Positions 8,391 to 17,084 of a stretch of DNA of 64,000 bases are shown piece after piece (within the stretch, counting starts at the first letter, position 1; each line of letters starts with the position of its first letter). Source of the stretch: Nevskiaceae bacterium (GTDB lineage: Bacteria; Pseudomonadota; Gammaproteobacteria; Steroidobacterales; Steroidobacteraceae); assembly GCA_024234075.1 (NCBI GenBank), contig JACKOV010000005.1, positions 291,280-355,279 on the forward strand, read 5' to 3'. The position numbers and the translations under genes were made by a program. Under the pieces are notes generated by a model. That model worked only from the letters and a program-made list of their open reading frames with translations, did not search any database and was not told the DNA's origin.

Positions 8391-9881
8391 TCAGTTACTG
8401 GCCCAGCCCTTGGCCCGTTCGACCGCACGAGCCCACTCGGCGCGCCGCACGCTGACGAGTTGTGCGGGCATCTGTGGTTCGAAACGCCGTTCGGCCTGCC
8501 AGTTTGCGGCGATGTCCTGCTCCGACTCCCAGAACCCCGTGCTGAGTCCGGCCAGATAGGCTGCCCCCAGCGCCGTGATTTCGGTCACGCGCGGTCGCAC
8601 CACCGGTACGCCGAGGAGGTCGGCCTGGAACTGCATCAGCAAATCGTTCGCGGTCGCGCCGCCGTCGACGCGTAGCTCGAGTAGCGGCTGGCGGGCATCC
8701 TGCTGCATTGCCGCCAGCAATTCGGCGCTCTGGAAGGCGATCGACTCGAGCGCGGCGCGCGCCAGGTGTGCGCGGGTGCTGCCGCGGCTGAGCCCGACGA
8801 TCGTGCCACGGGCATGCGGGTCCCAGTGGGGGCTGCCGAGTCCGGTGAACGCCGGCACCAGATAGACGCCATCGCTGTCGGGCACGCTCGCGGCCAGTGT
8901 CTCGACTTCGGCCGAGCGGGTGATCAAGCCGAGACCGTCACGCAGCCATTGCACGACTGCGCCGCCGACGAACACGCTGCCTTCGAGCGCAAACTGCGGC
9001 GCCTGGTCGCGGCGTTGCCAGGCGAGCGTCGTCAACAAGCGGTTGCGCGATGCCAGTGGTACCTCGCCGGTGTTCATCAGCATGAAGCAGCCGGTGCCGT
9101 AAGTGTTCTTGGCCATGCCCGGTTGGAAGCAGGCCTGACCGAACAGCGCGGCCTGCTGGTCGCCGGCGATGCCCGTGAGCGGCAGGCTGTGCCCTGCAAT
9201 CGTCAGCTCGATGTCGCTGCCGCAGGACGGCACGATTCTCGGCAGGCAGGCGCGAGGTATCCCGAGCATCTGCAGCATGTCTTCCGACCAGTCACCAGTC
9301 TGCAGGTCGTAGAGCAGGGTGCGGCTGGCATTGGTCGGGTCGGTGACGTGGTCGCGACCGGCGGTCAGGTTCCAGATCAGCCAGCTGTCGACCGTCCCGA
9401 AGGCGAGCTCACCGCGCACCGCGCGCCGGCGTGCATCCGGCAGGTGCTCGAGCATCCAGGCCAGCTTGGTGCCGGAGAAATAGGGATCGAGCAGCAGTCC
9501 CGTACGGCGGGCGGTGTCGGCTTCGAGACCGCGGGCACGCAGCGCGGCACAATGTTCCGCGGTGCGTCGATCCTGCCAGACGATGGCCCGCCCCAGCGGT
9601 CGTCCGCTGGCGCGTTCCCACAGCAGCGTCGTCTCGCGCTGGTTGGTGATGCCGACCGCGGCGATGTCCTGCGGCTTGGCGGAGGCACGGACCAGCACCT
9701 CGTCGATGGTGGCGGCCTGGCTGTTCCAGATCTCCGCGGGATCGTGTTCGACCCAGCCTGGGTGAGGGAAATGCTGCGTGAACTCGCGTTGGGCGACTGC
9801 GACCGGCCGGCCGGAATGGTCGAAGAGGATCGAGCGGGAACTGGTCGTGCCCTGATCCAGGGCAAGCACGAACTGTGGCAT
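8391..9881 (-). CDS. glpK: Glycerol kinase
   Basis: This 496-residue FGGY kinase phosphorylates glycerol to sn-glycerol 3-phosphate with ATP in the cytoplasm. The phosphate-binding loop 'DQGTTSSRSILFD' sits at residues 9-21, followed by the GlpK-typical 'HPGWVEHDPAEIW'. The second ATPase motif 'NTYGTGCFMLMNTG' and the 'GGAVVQWLRDGL' and 'DGGATANDLLMQFQ' segments are all intact. The length equals that of E. coli GlpK (about 500). Start ATG 9881 has a GGAGG box close upstream. It lies 53 bases downstream of glpD on the same strand and is probably cotranscribed. No glycerol facilitator gene (glpF) or GlpR repressor is beside it. Confidence 0.97.
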   Translation of the reverse strand: MPQFVLALDQGTTSSRSILFDHSGRPVAVAQREFTQHFPHPGWVEHDPAEIWNSQAATIDEVLVRASAKPQDIAAVGITNQRETTLLWERASGRPLGRAIVWQDRRTAEHCAALRARGLEADTARRTGLLLDPYFSGTKLAWMLEHLPDARRRAVRGELAFGTVDSWLIWNLTAGRDHVTDPTNASRTLLYDLQTGDWSEDMLQMLGIPRACLPRIVPSCGSDIELTIAGHSLPLTGIAGDQQAALFGQACFQPGMAKNTYGTGCFMLMNTGEVPLASRNRLLTTLAWQRRDQAPQFALEGSVFVGGAVVQWLRDGLGLITRSAEVETLAASVPDSDGVYLVPAFTGLGSPHWDPHARGTIVGLSRGSTRAHLARAALESIAFQSAELLAAMQQDARQPLLELRVDGGATANDLLMQFQADLLGVPVVRPRVTEITALGAAYLAGLSTGFWESEQDIAANWQAERRFEPQMPAQLVSVRRAEWARAVERAKGWASN

Positions 9882-9934
9882 CGGTCCTCCGGTCGTTGCA
9901 CCCGCCGTGCGCGGTATGGGTGTGGCGAGCGATC

Positions 9935-11473
9935 CTAGCGATCGCGGGCATGTGCGGCGAGCCAGGCATCGAGCCTGGGTGCGGCGTCCGCCGGCAGATG
10001 CAGTCCGAGTCGTGAGCGCCGCCAGAGGATATCGGCGGCGTCATGGGCAAACTCCTGGTCAACCAGCCAGTGGATCTCCACCGCGTACAGCCCCGGCAAT
10101 ACCTGTTCGCCGAGGTCGGCCATCGACGCAATGGGTTGCAGCAGCTGCGTCATGCGGGTGCCATAGGCGTGCGCATAGCGCTGCCGCAGTGGGGCGGGCA
10201 ACCATGGCCATCGCAGCGCCACCGATTGTTCGAAGCGCGCGAAATCCGCATCCGGCAGGTCCCCGCCCGGCAATGGAACGCCTCGTGTCCAGCCCCGCGC
10301 CGAGTGGCCGAGCTGCGGTGCCAGCTGTGCCAACGCGTCCTCGGCGAGACGGCGATAGGTGGTGAGTTTGCCGCCGAACACGGTCAGCAGCGGCGGCTGC
10401 TCGTCGTCGAGTTCGAGTCGATAGTCGCGCGTGACGCTGGCCGGATTGCCGGCCTCGTCGTCGAGCAGCGGACGGACTCCCGCGTAGCTCCAGACGATCT
10501 CCGTGGGGTCCACCGGTCGACCGAACCATCGCCCCGCCATGTCGCAGAGATAACGGATTTCGTCGGCGTCGATCGTCACCCGGGCAGGGTCGCCGCGGTA
10601 TTCGATGTCGGTCGTTCCCAGCAAGGTGAAGTCGTGTTCGAACGGTATCGCGAACAGGATCCGGCCGTCCGGGTTCTGCAACAGATAGGCGAACTCGTGT
10701 TCGAACAAGCGGCGCACGACGATGTGGCTGCCCTTGACCAGTCGCAGCTGGCGCGTGGCGTCACGGTGCAGCACGCGATCGAGGATTTCGCCGACCCAGG
10801 GGCCGGCGGCATTGACGACGGCCCGTGCCCTGACCTCGAAGGCAGGCGCCGAAGCCGGGCTCAGGGTCGCTCGCCAGTGGTCGCCTTCGCGGGTCGCCCG
10901 TTCGAGGCGCGTTCGCGTCAGCACGCTCGCGCCGCGCTCCGCGGCATCCACGGCGTTCAACACCACCAGGCGCGCGTCTTCGACCCAGGCATCGGAATAG
11001 ACGAAACCGCGGCGGGTTTGCGGGACAAGCGGCGCGCCGGCCGGGTGCCGACGCAGGTCGAGCGAACCCGAACCGGGTAGCCAGCGACGCCGTGCCAGAT
11101 GGTCGTAGAGGAACAGGCCGGCCCGAATCATCCAGCCCGGCCGCAGCTGCGGGTCCTGGGGCATCACGAAGCTCAATGGCCGGATGATGTGCGGCGCGGC
11201 TTCGAGCAGCACTTCACGTTCCTGCAGCGCTTTGCGGACCAGGCGGAATTCACCGAGTTCGAGGTAGCGCAGCCCGCCGTGGATCAGTTTGGTGCTGGCG
11301 GAGGAGGTGTGGGCGGCAAGGTCGTCACGTTCGCAAAGCAGCACCCGCAATCCGCGGCCTGCCGCGTCCCGCGCAATGCCTGCGCCATTGATGCCGCCGC
11401 CGACGATCAGCAGATCGAATGGGGAGCTTTCGCGCAGGTGTCGATGCATCTCGAGGGGCGACGTGCGGGTCAT
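9935..11473 (-). CDS. glpD: Aerobic glycerol-3-phosphate dehydrogenase (FAD)
   Basis: This 512-residue membrane-associated flavoprotein oxidises glycerol 3-phosphate to dihydroxyacetone phosphate and passes electrons to quinone. The FAD-binding signature 'LLIVGGGINGAGIARDAAG' begins near residue 21, followed by the family motif 'TSSASTKLIHGGLRYLE'. 'VNAAGPWVGEI' and 'YAGVRPLLDD' mark the middle of the catalytic domain, and the C-terminal helical domain is complete. It is first in a glpD-glpK pair, the product of GlpK being the substrate of GlpD. It is divergent from the RRM gene, with 327 bases between the two start codons. Confidence 0.96.
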   Translation of the reverse strand: MTRTSPLEMHRHLRESSPFDLLIVGGGINGAGIARDAAGRGLRVLLCERDDLAAHTSSASTKLIHGGLRYLELGEFRLVRKALQEREVLLEAAPHIIRPLSFVMPQDPQLRPGWMIRAGLFLYDHLARRRWLPGSGSLDLRRHPAGAPLVPQTRRGFVYSDAWVEDARLVVLNAVDAAERGASVLTRTRLERATREGDHWRATLSPASAPAFEVRARAVVNAAGPWVGEILDRVLHRDATRQLRLVKGSHIVVRRLFEHEFAYLLQNPDGRILFAIPFEHDFTLLGTTDIEYRGDPARVTIDADEIRYLCDMAGRWFGRPVDPTEIVWSYAGVRPLLDDEAGNPASVTRDYRLELDDEQPPLLTVFGGKLTTYRRLAEDALAQLAPQLGHSARGWTRGVPLPGGDLPDADFARFEQSVALRWPWLPAPLRQRYAHAYGTRMTQLLQPIASMADLGEQVLPGLYAVEIHWLVDQEFAHDAADILWRRSRLGLHLPADAAPRLDAWLAAHARDR

Positions 11474-11602
11474 GGGACGTTGACAAGAATAGGCGTATCC
11501 GCGATGAGCGCGGACACGCGAAATTGCCGTCGTTGCCCATGGTGCGGTGCATTAATCCGAATGAACCGCAGGTCCGCAAAAAAAGCTTGCGTTTCGCTGC
11601 GC

Positions 11603-11800
11603 TATGCTATCCTCCGGCCCGATCGTTGCCTTTCCGTCTGCATCCTCTGGCGCCGTCCGCGCTTGTCTGCATCGTCGAATCGTCATCGATCAGGTGGCCT
11701 GGACGCCGCCCGGGGATTGGCAATCCGGCGTTCGCCGGTATTGCATTCCTCGATCGCAGTCCCGACCGTGTACGTGTCTTTATATTTGGTGTTCTCAGAG
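11603..11800 (+). promoter_or_regulatory. Putative promoter and ~185-nt 5' leader of the first RRM gene
   Basis: A -10-like TATCCT at 11608-11613 lies 193 bases before the ATG, with weak -35 options (GCTTGC 11585-11590 or TTGCGT 11587-11592). Short blocks recur in the same order upstream of the second RRM gene (25010-25199, 190 bases): TATCCTC, CCGATCGT, a TTTC..CGT..TC block, TGGCGCC and CGATCAGGTG. Equal length and shared blocks suggest a conserved long untranslated leader, as in cold-shock genes. The rest of the glpD-RRM gap (11474-11602) holds the presumed glpD promoter, not clearly identified. Confidence 0.5.
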
Positions 11801-12157
11801 ATGGCGAAAATTTACGTAGGCAACCTGCCTTTCTCGGCTGACGAAGCCGCGGTGCGGGATTTGTTCTCCCAGCATGGCACGGTCGAGTCCGTGTCCCTGC
11901 CGGTCGATCGTGACACGGGCCGCCCACGCGGCTTCGGGTTCGTCGAGATGTCGCAAGCCGATGCGGCCCGTGCGATCCAGTCGTTGAATGGCTATTCGAT
12001 GCAGGGTCGCCCGCTGCGCGTCAACGAAGCGCAGGATCGCCCACGCACCGGTGGTCCAGGCGGTGGCGGTGGCGGCTATCGCGGCGGCGGTGGCGGCGGC
12101 GGCGGCGGCTACCGCGGCGGTGGCGGTGGCGGTGGTGGTGGCGGCGGCCGCTGGTAA
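11801..12157 (+). CDS. Glycine-rich RNA-binding protein with one RRM
   Basis: This 118-residue protein is a single RNA recognition motif followed by a Gly/Arg/Tyr-rich tail. RNP2 ('IYVGNLPF', residues 4-11) and RNP1 ('RGFGFVEM', 43-50) carry the aromatic residues that stack on RNA bases. The tail after about residue 85 is almost all Gly with YRGG and RW elements and is probably disordered. Bacterial proteins of this type (Rbp family) bind RNA and are often cold-induced or act as RNA chaperones. ATG 11801 opens the RRM directly. The frame is open further upstream only because of the leader. A close paralogue lies at 25200-25532. The gene has its own leader and a strong terminator. Confidence 0.93.
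   Translation: MAKIYVGNLPFSADEAAVRDLFSQHGTVESVSLPVDRDTGRPRGFGFVEMSQADAARAIQSLNGYSMQGRPLRVNEAQDRPRTGGPGGGGGGYRGGGGGGGGGYRGGGGGGGGGGGRW
12056..12155 (+). repeat. GGC/GGT low-complexity repeat coding the glycine-rich tail
   Basis: About 100 bases consist of repeated GGCGGT/GGCGGC units interrupted by TATCGC and TACCGC codons (Tyr-Arg). The tract encodes the Gly-rich tail of the RRM protein and could change length by slippage. The paralogue has a shorter tract at about 25443-25530. Confidence 0.6.
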
Positions 12158-12180
12158 CACCAAGCATACCGATGCACATG

Positions 12181-12211
12181 CAAGGCCCGTCCTCGGACGG
12201 GCCTTGTTTTT
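12181..12211 (+). terminator. Rho-independent terminator of the first RRM gene
   Basis: Perfect 12-base arms at 12181-12192 and 12195-12206 (tip unpaired in practice) are followed by five T at 12207-12211. It lies 23 bases after the stop codon, between this gene and the convergent DUF938 gene. Confidence 0.9.
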
Positions 12212-12276
12212 ACAGGACAGTCGGAATGCGCATGGCCTGGCCTGCCAGGACTCCACTGCGCCTTTGAAGTCGGCTC

Positions 12277-12900
12277 CTAGCTGCGGCGTCGCCAGATCCG
12301 CAGCTGGTTGTTTGCCGGCATGTCGTGATCGGCGATCAGTTCCAGATCCTGGTCGACGGCCAGCGCGTCGATCCATTCGGCATCGCGGATGCCGCTGGCC
12401 GGATCGCGCGCCTGCAGTGCCTCGTCGAAGCGGGCATTGCTGTCACTGGTATAGCGACCGCCGTAACGGAACGGTCCGTAGATCGCGAGCTTCGCACCAG
12501 CCGCGAGCCGCTGGCCGAAACCGGCGAAGCAGCGCTCGACCTCGGATCGCGACATGATGTGCAACGTGTTGGCGCTGAAGGCCGTATCCCAGCGGCCCTC
12601 GAGGCCGAGCCGGGCGAGTGGCCAGGCATCCCGCGCGACGTCGAGTTCGAGCGGTTCGAACAGGTTGGACGAGCCCTCGAGCGCACAGCGTGCACGCAGG
12701 CCCGGCAGGGCTGCCGCGCGGTCGGTCGGCTGCCAATGCAGCCAGGGCAGCGACGCGGCAAAGTACACGGCATGTTGTCCGGTGCCGCTGCCGATCTCGA
12801 GCACCTCGTGTCGGTCGCCGAAGGTGTCGCGCAATACAGCAATAATCGGTTCGCGATTGCGGGCGCAAGCCGCGGAAAACGGCAATTCAGGCGTGTTCAT
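12277..12900 (-). CDS. DUF938 family SAM-dependent methyltransferase
   Basis: This 207-residue protein matches the DUF938 family. The N-terminal 'PFSAACARNREPI' is the family's own opening. The Rossmann motif I is 'VLEIGSGTGQHAVYFA' (about residues 34-48), followed by 'WQPTDR' and 'FSANTLHIMS', and 'YGPFRYGGRYTSDSNARFD' is the family's C-terminal signature. The function is unknown, though a class I methyltransferase fold is expected and related proteins occur widely in proteobacteria and animals. Its start overlaps the stop of the upstream MFS transporter by one base (TGATG), so the two are probably coupled. Confidence 0.88.
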   Translation of the reverse strand: MNTPELPFSAACARNREPIIAVLRDTFGDRHEVLEIGSGTGQHAVYFAASLPWLHWQPTDRAAALPGLRARCALEGSSNLFEPLELDVARDAWPLARLGLEGRWDTAFSANTLHIMSRSEVERCFAGFGQRLAAGAKLAIYGPFRYGGRYTSDSNARFDEALQARDPASGIRDAEWIDALAVDQDLELIADHDMPANNQLRIWRRRS

Positions 12901-14540
12901 CAGAGATCGCTACCGCGGGATTCTTTCATCAGGAACAACGACAGCAGGAAGCAGCTGCCCATCACCGCCAGCGGATACCAGAGGCCTGAGAGGACGTCGC
13001 CGGTACGTGCCACCACCCAGGTGGCGGTCAGCGGCATGAATCCGCCAAACCAGGCGCTGGTCAGGTGGTACGGCACGGACAGCGCGGTGTAGCGGATCCG
13101 TGTCGGAAATATCTCCGCGAGCCAGGCGGCCCCCGGGCCGCAGGTCAATCCGGCGCCGACGATCATTGCCAGGATCAGGGCGATCAGCTGCAGGTGGGTG
13201 GTGTTGAGACCGGCGAGCGAAGTGAGCGGCGGTGTTGCTGCAGTGCCGGGGTATCCCGCTGCGGCCAGCGCCGCGGCGAGTGCTTCGCGATCGAATCCCT
13301 CGAGCCGTTGGCCGGCCAGTTCGATCGTCAGCGGTGCGCTGCCCAGCGCCGCTTCGTTGGTGTAGGAGATGCCGCGCTTGGCGAGGAAGTCGCGCGCGCG
13401 GGTGGCATCGTCGAGTTTTGCCGGGTCGGCGAACGGGTCGAAGCGCGTCGCGGCGGCATGCACGGTGACCGGCGCGCGCTGCTGCGCAACCGCAAGATCG
13501 GGGCTGCCGACCGCGAGCAGGCTGCTGTAGACCGGTATCACGGCTAGCGCCGAGAGCAGCATCCCGGCAAGCATCACGGGTCGGCGTCCGATACGGTCGG
13601 AAAGCGCGCCCGCGGCGGCGTAGATCGGCACTCCGAGCAGCAGGGCCACCACGATCACTACCGACGTGGTGCCGGTGTCGATCAGCAGCGCAGTCTGCAG
13701 GAACACCATCGAGTAGAACTGCGCAGTATACCAGCTGATGGCCATGGCCGCGGCCACCACGATCGCCGCCAGCATGCGGCGCGCGTTCTCGCGCTGGAAC
13801 AGGCTTTCGGCGATCGGCGAGCGTGACAGCTGGCCGTTGCGTTTGAGTTCCGCAAACAGCGGCGATTCCTGCAGTTTCAGCCGGATGTAGACAGACAGGC
13901 CGAGTAGCACGACCGAGAGCAGGAAGGGAATGCGCCAACCCCAGGCGTGGAACGCCTGCTCACCGAGCAAGGCACGACAGGCGAGAATGACCAGCAGCGA
14001 CAGCACCAGGCCGAGCGTTGCGGTCGTCTGGATCCAGCTGGTGAAGTAGCCGCGACGTTCCTTGCTGGCATGCTCGGCGATGTAGACCGCAGCGCCACCG
14101 AATTCGCCGCCGAGCGCGAGGCCCTGGATCATCCGCAGCGACACCAGCAGGGCCGGCGCCCACCAGCCGATGCTCTCGAAGGTGGGCAGTATGCCGACCA
14201 CTGCGGTCGATGCGCCCATCAGCACGATCGTGATCAGGAACGTGCGCTTGCGTCCGACGCGGTCGCCGAGGCGGCCGAACACCAGCGCGCCAAGCGGGCG
14301 CATCGCGAATCCGACGCCGAATGTCGCGAGGCTCGCGAGCAGGGCTGCGGTATCGTTGCCCGCGGGAAAGAACAGCGCCCCGAAGAAAGTCGCGAGCGTA
14401 CCGTAGAGCATGAAATCGTAGTATTCGAAGATTGTACCGGTCGAGGCCGCGAGTACCACGCGTGACATCGGTGTGACCGGCGGCGCGTCGTTCGCCGTCA
14501 CGGTCGTGCTGGAAGTCACGATCGGGGAGGAGGGGCTCAT
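12900..14540 (-). CDS. MFS transporter, metabolite:H+ symporter type, with an extra loop
   Basis: This 546-residue inner-membrane protein belongs to the MHS group of major facilitators (ProP, KgtP and ShiA relatives). TM1 starts at 'STGTIFEYYDFMLYGT', and the family loop 'FGRLGDRVGRKRTF' lies between TM2 and TM3. 'GLALGGEFGGAAVYIAEHA' is the usual TM4-5 motif, and a second 'DRIGRRPVMLAG' lies in the C-terminal half. About 93 polar residues at roughly 349-441 are inserted between two C-terminal membrane helices, which explains the length above the usual 430-450. ATG 14540 is preferred over an in-frame TTG at 14555. It is coupled to DUF938 downstream. The substrate is not predictable, but this group moves organic acids, osmolytes or shikimate. 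Confidence 0.88.
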   Translation of the reverse strand: MSPSSPIVTSSTTVTANDAPPVTPMSRVVLAASTGTIFEYYDFMLYGTLATFFGALFFPAGNDTAALLASLATFGVGFAMRPLGALVFGRLGDRVGRKRTFLITIVLMGASTAVVGILPTFESIGWWAPALLVSLRMIQGLALGGEFGGAAVYIAEHASKERRGYFTSWIQTTATLGLVLSLLVILACRALLGEQAFHAWGWRIPFLLSVVLLGLSVYIRLKLQESPLFAELKRNGQLSRSPIAESLFQRENARRMLAAIVVAAAMAISWYTAQFYSMVFLQTALLIDTGTTSVVIVVALLLGVPIYAAAGALSDRIGRRPVMLAGMLLSALAVIPVYSSLLAVGSPDLAVAQQRAPVTVHAAATRFDPFADPAKLDDATRARDFLAKRGISYTNEAALGSAPLTIELAGQRLEGFDREALAAALAAAGYPGTAATPPLTSLAGLNTTHLQLIALILAMIVGAGLTCGPGAAWLAEIFPTRIRYTALSVPYHLTSAWFGGFMPLTATWVVARTGDVLSGLWYPLAVMGSCFLLSLFLMKESRGSDL

Positions 14541-14702
14541 GGGTGGCTCGGGCAACGGGGTCGATCGATTCTAGGCGGAATTTCCCGTTTCATGGAATGC
14601 ATGGCCATTCACCGGATGGCATTGCCGCCACGCTTCGTTAACATGCGGGACGCCGTGCGCCATGCGGGACGCTGGGTGCGGCCGGACGAATCTGGAGAGA
14701 GC

Positions 14703-15530
14703 ATGCAGCGGATTCCGCGCGGATACTTCGAAGGCCCATCGGGGCAGGTGCACTACCGGCGCATGGCGCTCCCGGGCGGCAGACCGCTGCTGTTGCTGCA
14801 CCAGTCACCGCTGTCCTCGACGCAGTTCGAGGCGGTTCTGCCGAGATTGCAGGCCCGTGGCTACGATGCCGTCGCGCTCGATCTACCTGGCTTCGGCCTG
14901 TCCGACGAGGCTCCGCCGGACGCGACACTCGACGAATATGCGAGCGTTCTGGATGTCGCTCTGGAGGCGCTCGGCTGGGCGGATGCCCATTTCGTAGGGC
15001 ACCATACCGGCGCCGTGATTGCCGCGATGTTCGCAGCCGCACAGCCGGTCAGGGTGCGTCGGCTGGTATTGAACGGTTTTCCGCTGCTGACCCCGGCCGA
15101 ACGCGAGCATTTCGGCACTTTCTATTTTGGGCCGAAGCAGCCGCGGGCCGATGGTTCGCACCTGCTGACGGCCTGGAACAACCGCCTGCGTTCGTCACCG
15201 GGCTGGACCGATCTGGCATTGATGCATCGTTACACCGTCGAAGGCCTGTATCGCGGTGCGACCAACTGGCGAGCGTTTCCGCTGATCTTGCAGGCCGATC
15301 TCGGCGGGCTGCTGCAGGCCTTGCAGGTTCCGACCTTGCTGCTGACCAATACCGGCGAAGACCTGTACGAGGCGACGCTGCGCTGCCGAGCCCTGCGGCC
15401 GGATTTCTTCGCCTTCCAGGCATTGCAGGGGGGGACGCATGACATCGTCGACGAGCAGCCGGAGCCCTGGGTCGATGCCGTGACGACGTTCCTGGGCGAT
15501 ACGCGACGGTCGTCCGCGAGCCTGGCATGA
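14703..15530 (+). CDS. Alpha/beta-fold hydrolase-like protein with His at the nucleophile elbow
   Basis: The 275-residue protein has an alpha/beta-hydrolase fold: 'PLLLLHQSPLSS' supplies the oxyanion-hole strand, 'LDLPGFGLSD' follows, and the elbow reads 'FVGHHTGAVIA'. The position that is Ser in GxSxG is His101. A late acid ('TNTGEDLYE') and the base ('GGTHDIVDE') are in place. Homologues with GHHTG, if a true clade, may not be ordinary esterases. ATG 14703 is chosen because GGAGAG lies 7 bases upstream. In-frame ATGs as far as 14592 give an unconvincing N-terminus. The stop overlaps the next gene's start (ATGA), linking it to a metallo-beta-lactamase. Confidence 0.85.
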   Translation: MQRIPRGYFEGPSGQVHYRRMALPGGRPLLLLHQSPLSSTQFEAVLPRLQARGYDAVALDLPGFGLSDEAPPDATLDEYASVLDVALEALGWADAHFVGHHTGAVIAAMFAAAQPVRVRRLVLNGFPLLTPAEREHFGTFYFGPKQPRADGSHLLTAWNNRLRSSPGWTDLALMHRYTVEGLYRGATNWRAFPLILQADLGGLLQALQVPTLLLTNTGEDLYEATLRCRALRPDFFAFQALQGGTHDIVDEQPEPWVDAVTTFLGDTRRSSASLA

Positions 15531-16924
15531 AGCTGTCTTTTCTCGGTGCAGCGCGCGAAGTGACCGGCTCGTGCGTACTGGTGGAAACCTCGCAGTGCCG
15601 CTTTCTGATCGACTGCGGGATGTTCCAGGGCGGTCGTGAGGCCAATACGCGCAATCGCAGGCGGTTCGAATTCGAGCCGGCCGGCATCGACTTCGTGCTG
15701 TTGACCCACGCACACATCGACCACAGCGGCTTGCTGCCACGGCTCGCGCGCGAGGGATTTGTCGGTCCGATCTATTCGACTGCAGCAACCATCGAACTGG
15801 CTGGCGTGATGTTGCCGGACAGTGGCTACATTCAGGAGATGGATGCCAAGCGGGCCCTGCGCGCTCGTCGCCGCAGTCTCGACCCACGGCGCGCGCCTGC
15901 ACCGCTGTATACCGTACAAGAAGCCCGGGATTGCCTGAAGCTGCTGCATCCGATCGACTACCAACGGCACTTTCAGCCGCATCCGTCGATCAGCTGCACC
16001 TATCACGATGCTGGTCACATCCTTGGCTCGGCGATCATCGAGATCGTCGTCCGCGATCAGGGCAAAGAAACCCGACTGGTCGCCTCCGGCGATCTTGGGC
16101 AGCCGGGACGTCCCATCGTGCGCGATCCGACGCCGTTGCAGCGTGCCGACGTCGTGCTGATCGAATCCACCTACGGCGATCGCCCGCATCGCGACCTGCC
16201 GGCGACCCTGATCGAACTCGAGCAGGTGATGACCGATACGCTGCGTCGTGGCGGCAATGTCATCGTACCGGCATTCGCGGTAGGACGGACGCAGGAGGTG
16301 CTGTATCACCTGCACCAGCTCGCCCGCCTCGGCCGCCTGCCGCCGATGCGGATTTTTCTCGATTCGCCGATGGCCATCGCCGCCACCGAAATCACCTTGC
16401 GCCATCACACGTTGTTCGACAAGGACGCGCGTGAGCTCGACAGCTGGCGGCAGCAAGGCAACGGCCTGCCGCAGCTGCGTTTCATTGCCAGTGCCGACGA
16501 GTCGAAGGCGCTGAACGAGATTCGCAGCGGCGCGGTGATCATTGCGGCCAGCGGCATGTGCGAAGCGGGGCGGATCAAACATCATCTGCGCCACAATCTC
16601 GGACGCGCCGAATGCAGTGTGCTGATCACCGGGTTCCAGGCTCAGGGGACGCTGGGCCGGCGCCTGGTCGACGGGGCGAAGCGAGTGCGGATCTTCGGCG
16701 AAGAGGTCACGGTCCGTGCGTCGCTGCATACGCTCGGTGGCCTGTCCGCGCACGCGGATCAGCCGGCGCTGCTCGCCTGGGCACGCCATTTCGATCCGCC
16801 ACCGGTGCGCGCGTTCACGTTGCACGGCGAAATGTCCGCCGCGCAGGCTCTGGCCGACAAGCTCGAGCGGGAGCTGGGTTGGCGGGCCGCGGTCCCCGAA
16901 CCCGGTACGACCGTTACGATATGA
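15527..16924 (+). CDS. Beta-CASP metallo-beta-lactamase (CPSF/Ysh1-like, RNase-type)
   Basis: The 465-residue protein combines a metallo-beta-lactamase core, a beta-CASP insert and a C-terminal RMMBL-like segment. The zinc motif 'LTHAHIDHSG' supplies His61, His63, Asp65 and His66. 'HDAGHILGSA' and 'SGDLGQPGRPI' supply further ligands. 'ESTYGDRPH', 'IVPAFAVGRTQEVLY', 'AASGMCEAGRI' and 'LSAHADQ' are standard beta-CASP motifs. Members cut or trim RNA in archaea and eukaryotes. The many bacterial homologues of this COG1236 type are mostly unstudied. It is translationally coupled to the hydrolase gene upstream (ATGA). Confidence 0.92.
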   Translation: MKLSFLGAAREVTGSCVLVETSQCRFLIDCGMFQGGREANTRNRRRFEFEPAGIDFVLLTHAHIDHSGLLPRLAREGFVGPIYSTAATIELAGVMLPDSGYIQEMDAKRALRARRRSLDPRRAPAPLYTVQEARDCLKLLHPIDYQRHFQPHPSISCTYHDAGHILGSAIIEIVVRDQGKETRLVASGDLGQPGRPIVRDPTPLQRADVVLIESTYGDRPHRDLPATLIELEQVMTDTLRRGGNVIVPAFAVGRTQEVLYHLHQLARLGRLPPMRIFLDSPMAIAATEITLRHHTLFDKDARELDSWRQQGNGLPQLRFIASADESKALNEIRSGAVIIAASGMCEAGRIKHHLRHNLGRAECSVLITGFQAQGTLGRRLVDGAKRVRIFGEEVTVRASLHTLGGLSAHADQPALLAWARHFDPPPVRAFTLHGEMSAAQALADKLERELGWRAAVPEPGTTVTI

Positions 16925-16927
16925 CGT

Positions 16928-17065
16928 TCAACCGCGCTGGGTGGTCAGCCAGCTGAGCGCCTTGGGTGTCTGCACGAGGTTGACTGCAACGCCGTCCGGG
17001 TCGCGGACAAGCGCTTCGGCGACTGCCGAAAGCGGCAGATGAATCGCCGCGGTCACTGTCGCCCG
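16928..17065 (-). pseudogene. Remnant of a VOC (glyoxalase/bleomycin resistance) protein C-terminus
   Basis: Read on the minus strand, this stretch gives 45 codons ending in TGA at 16928-16930 and blocked upstream by a stop at 17066-17068. The peptide contains 'LVRDPDGVAVNLVQ', the usual last strand of VOC-fold proteins with the metal-site region, followed by 'TPKALSWLTTQRG'. No start codon with the rest of a VOC domain exists upstream, because the HD-GYP-like gene ends at 17085. I read it as the truncated 3' end of a lost gene. It is short, so chance similarity cannot be excluded. Confidence 0.5.
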
Positions 17066-17084
17066 TCAGGGCAACGAGCCGGCG

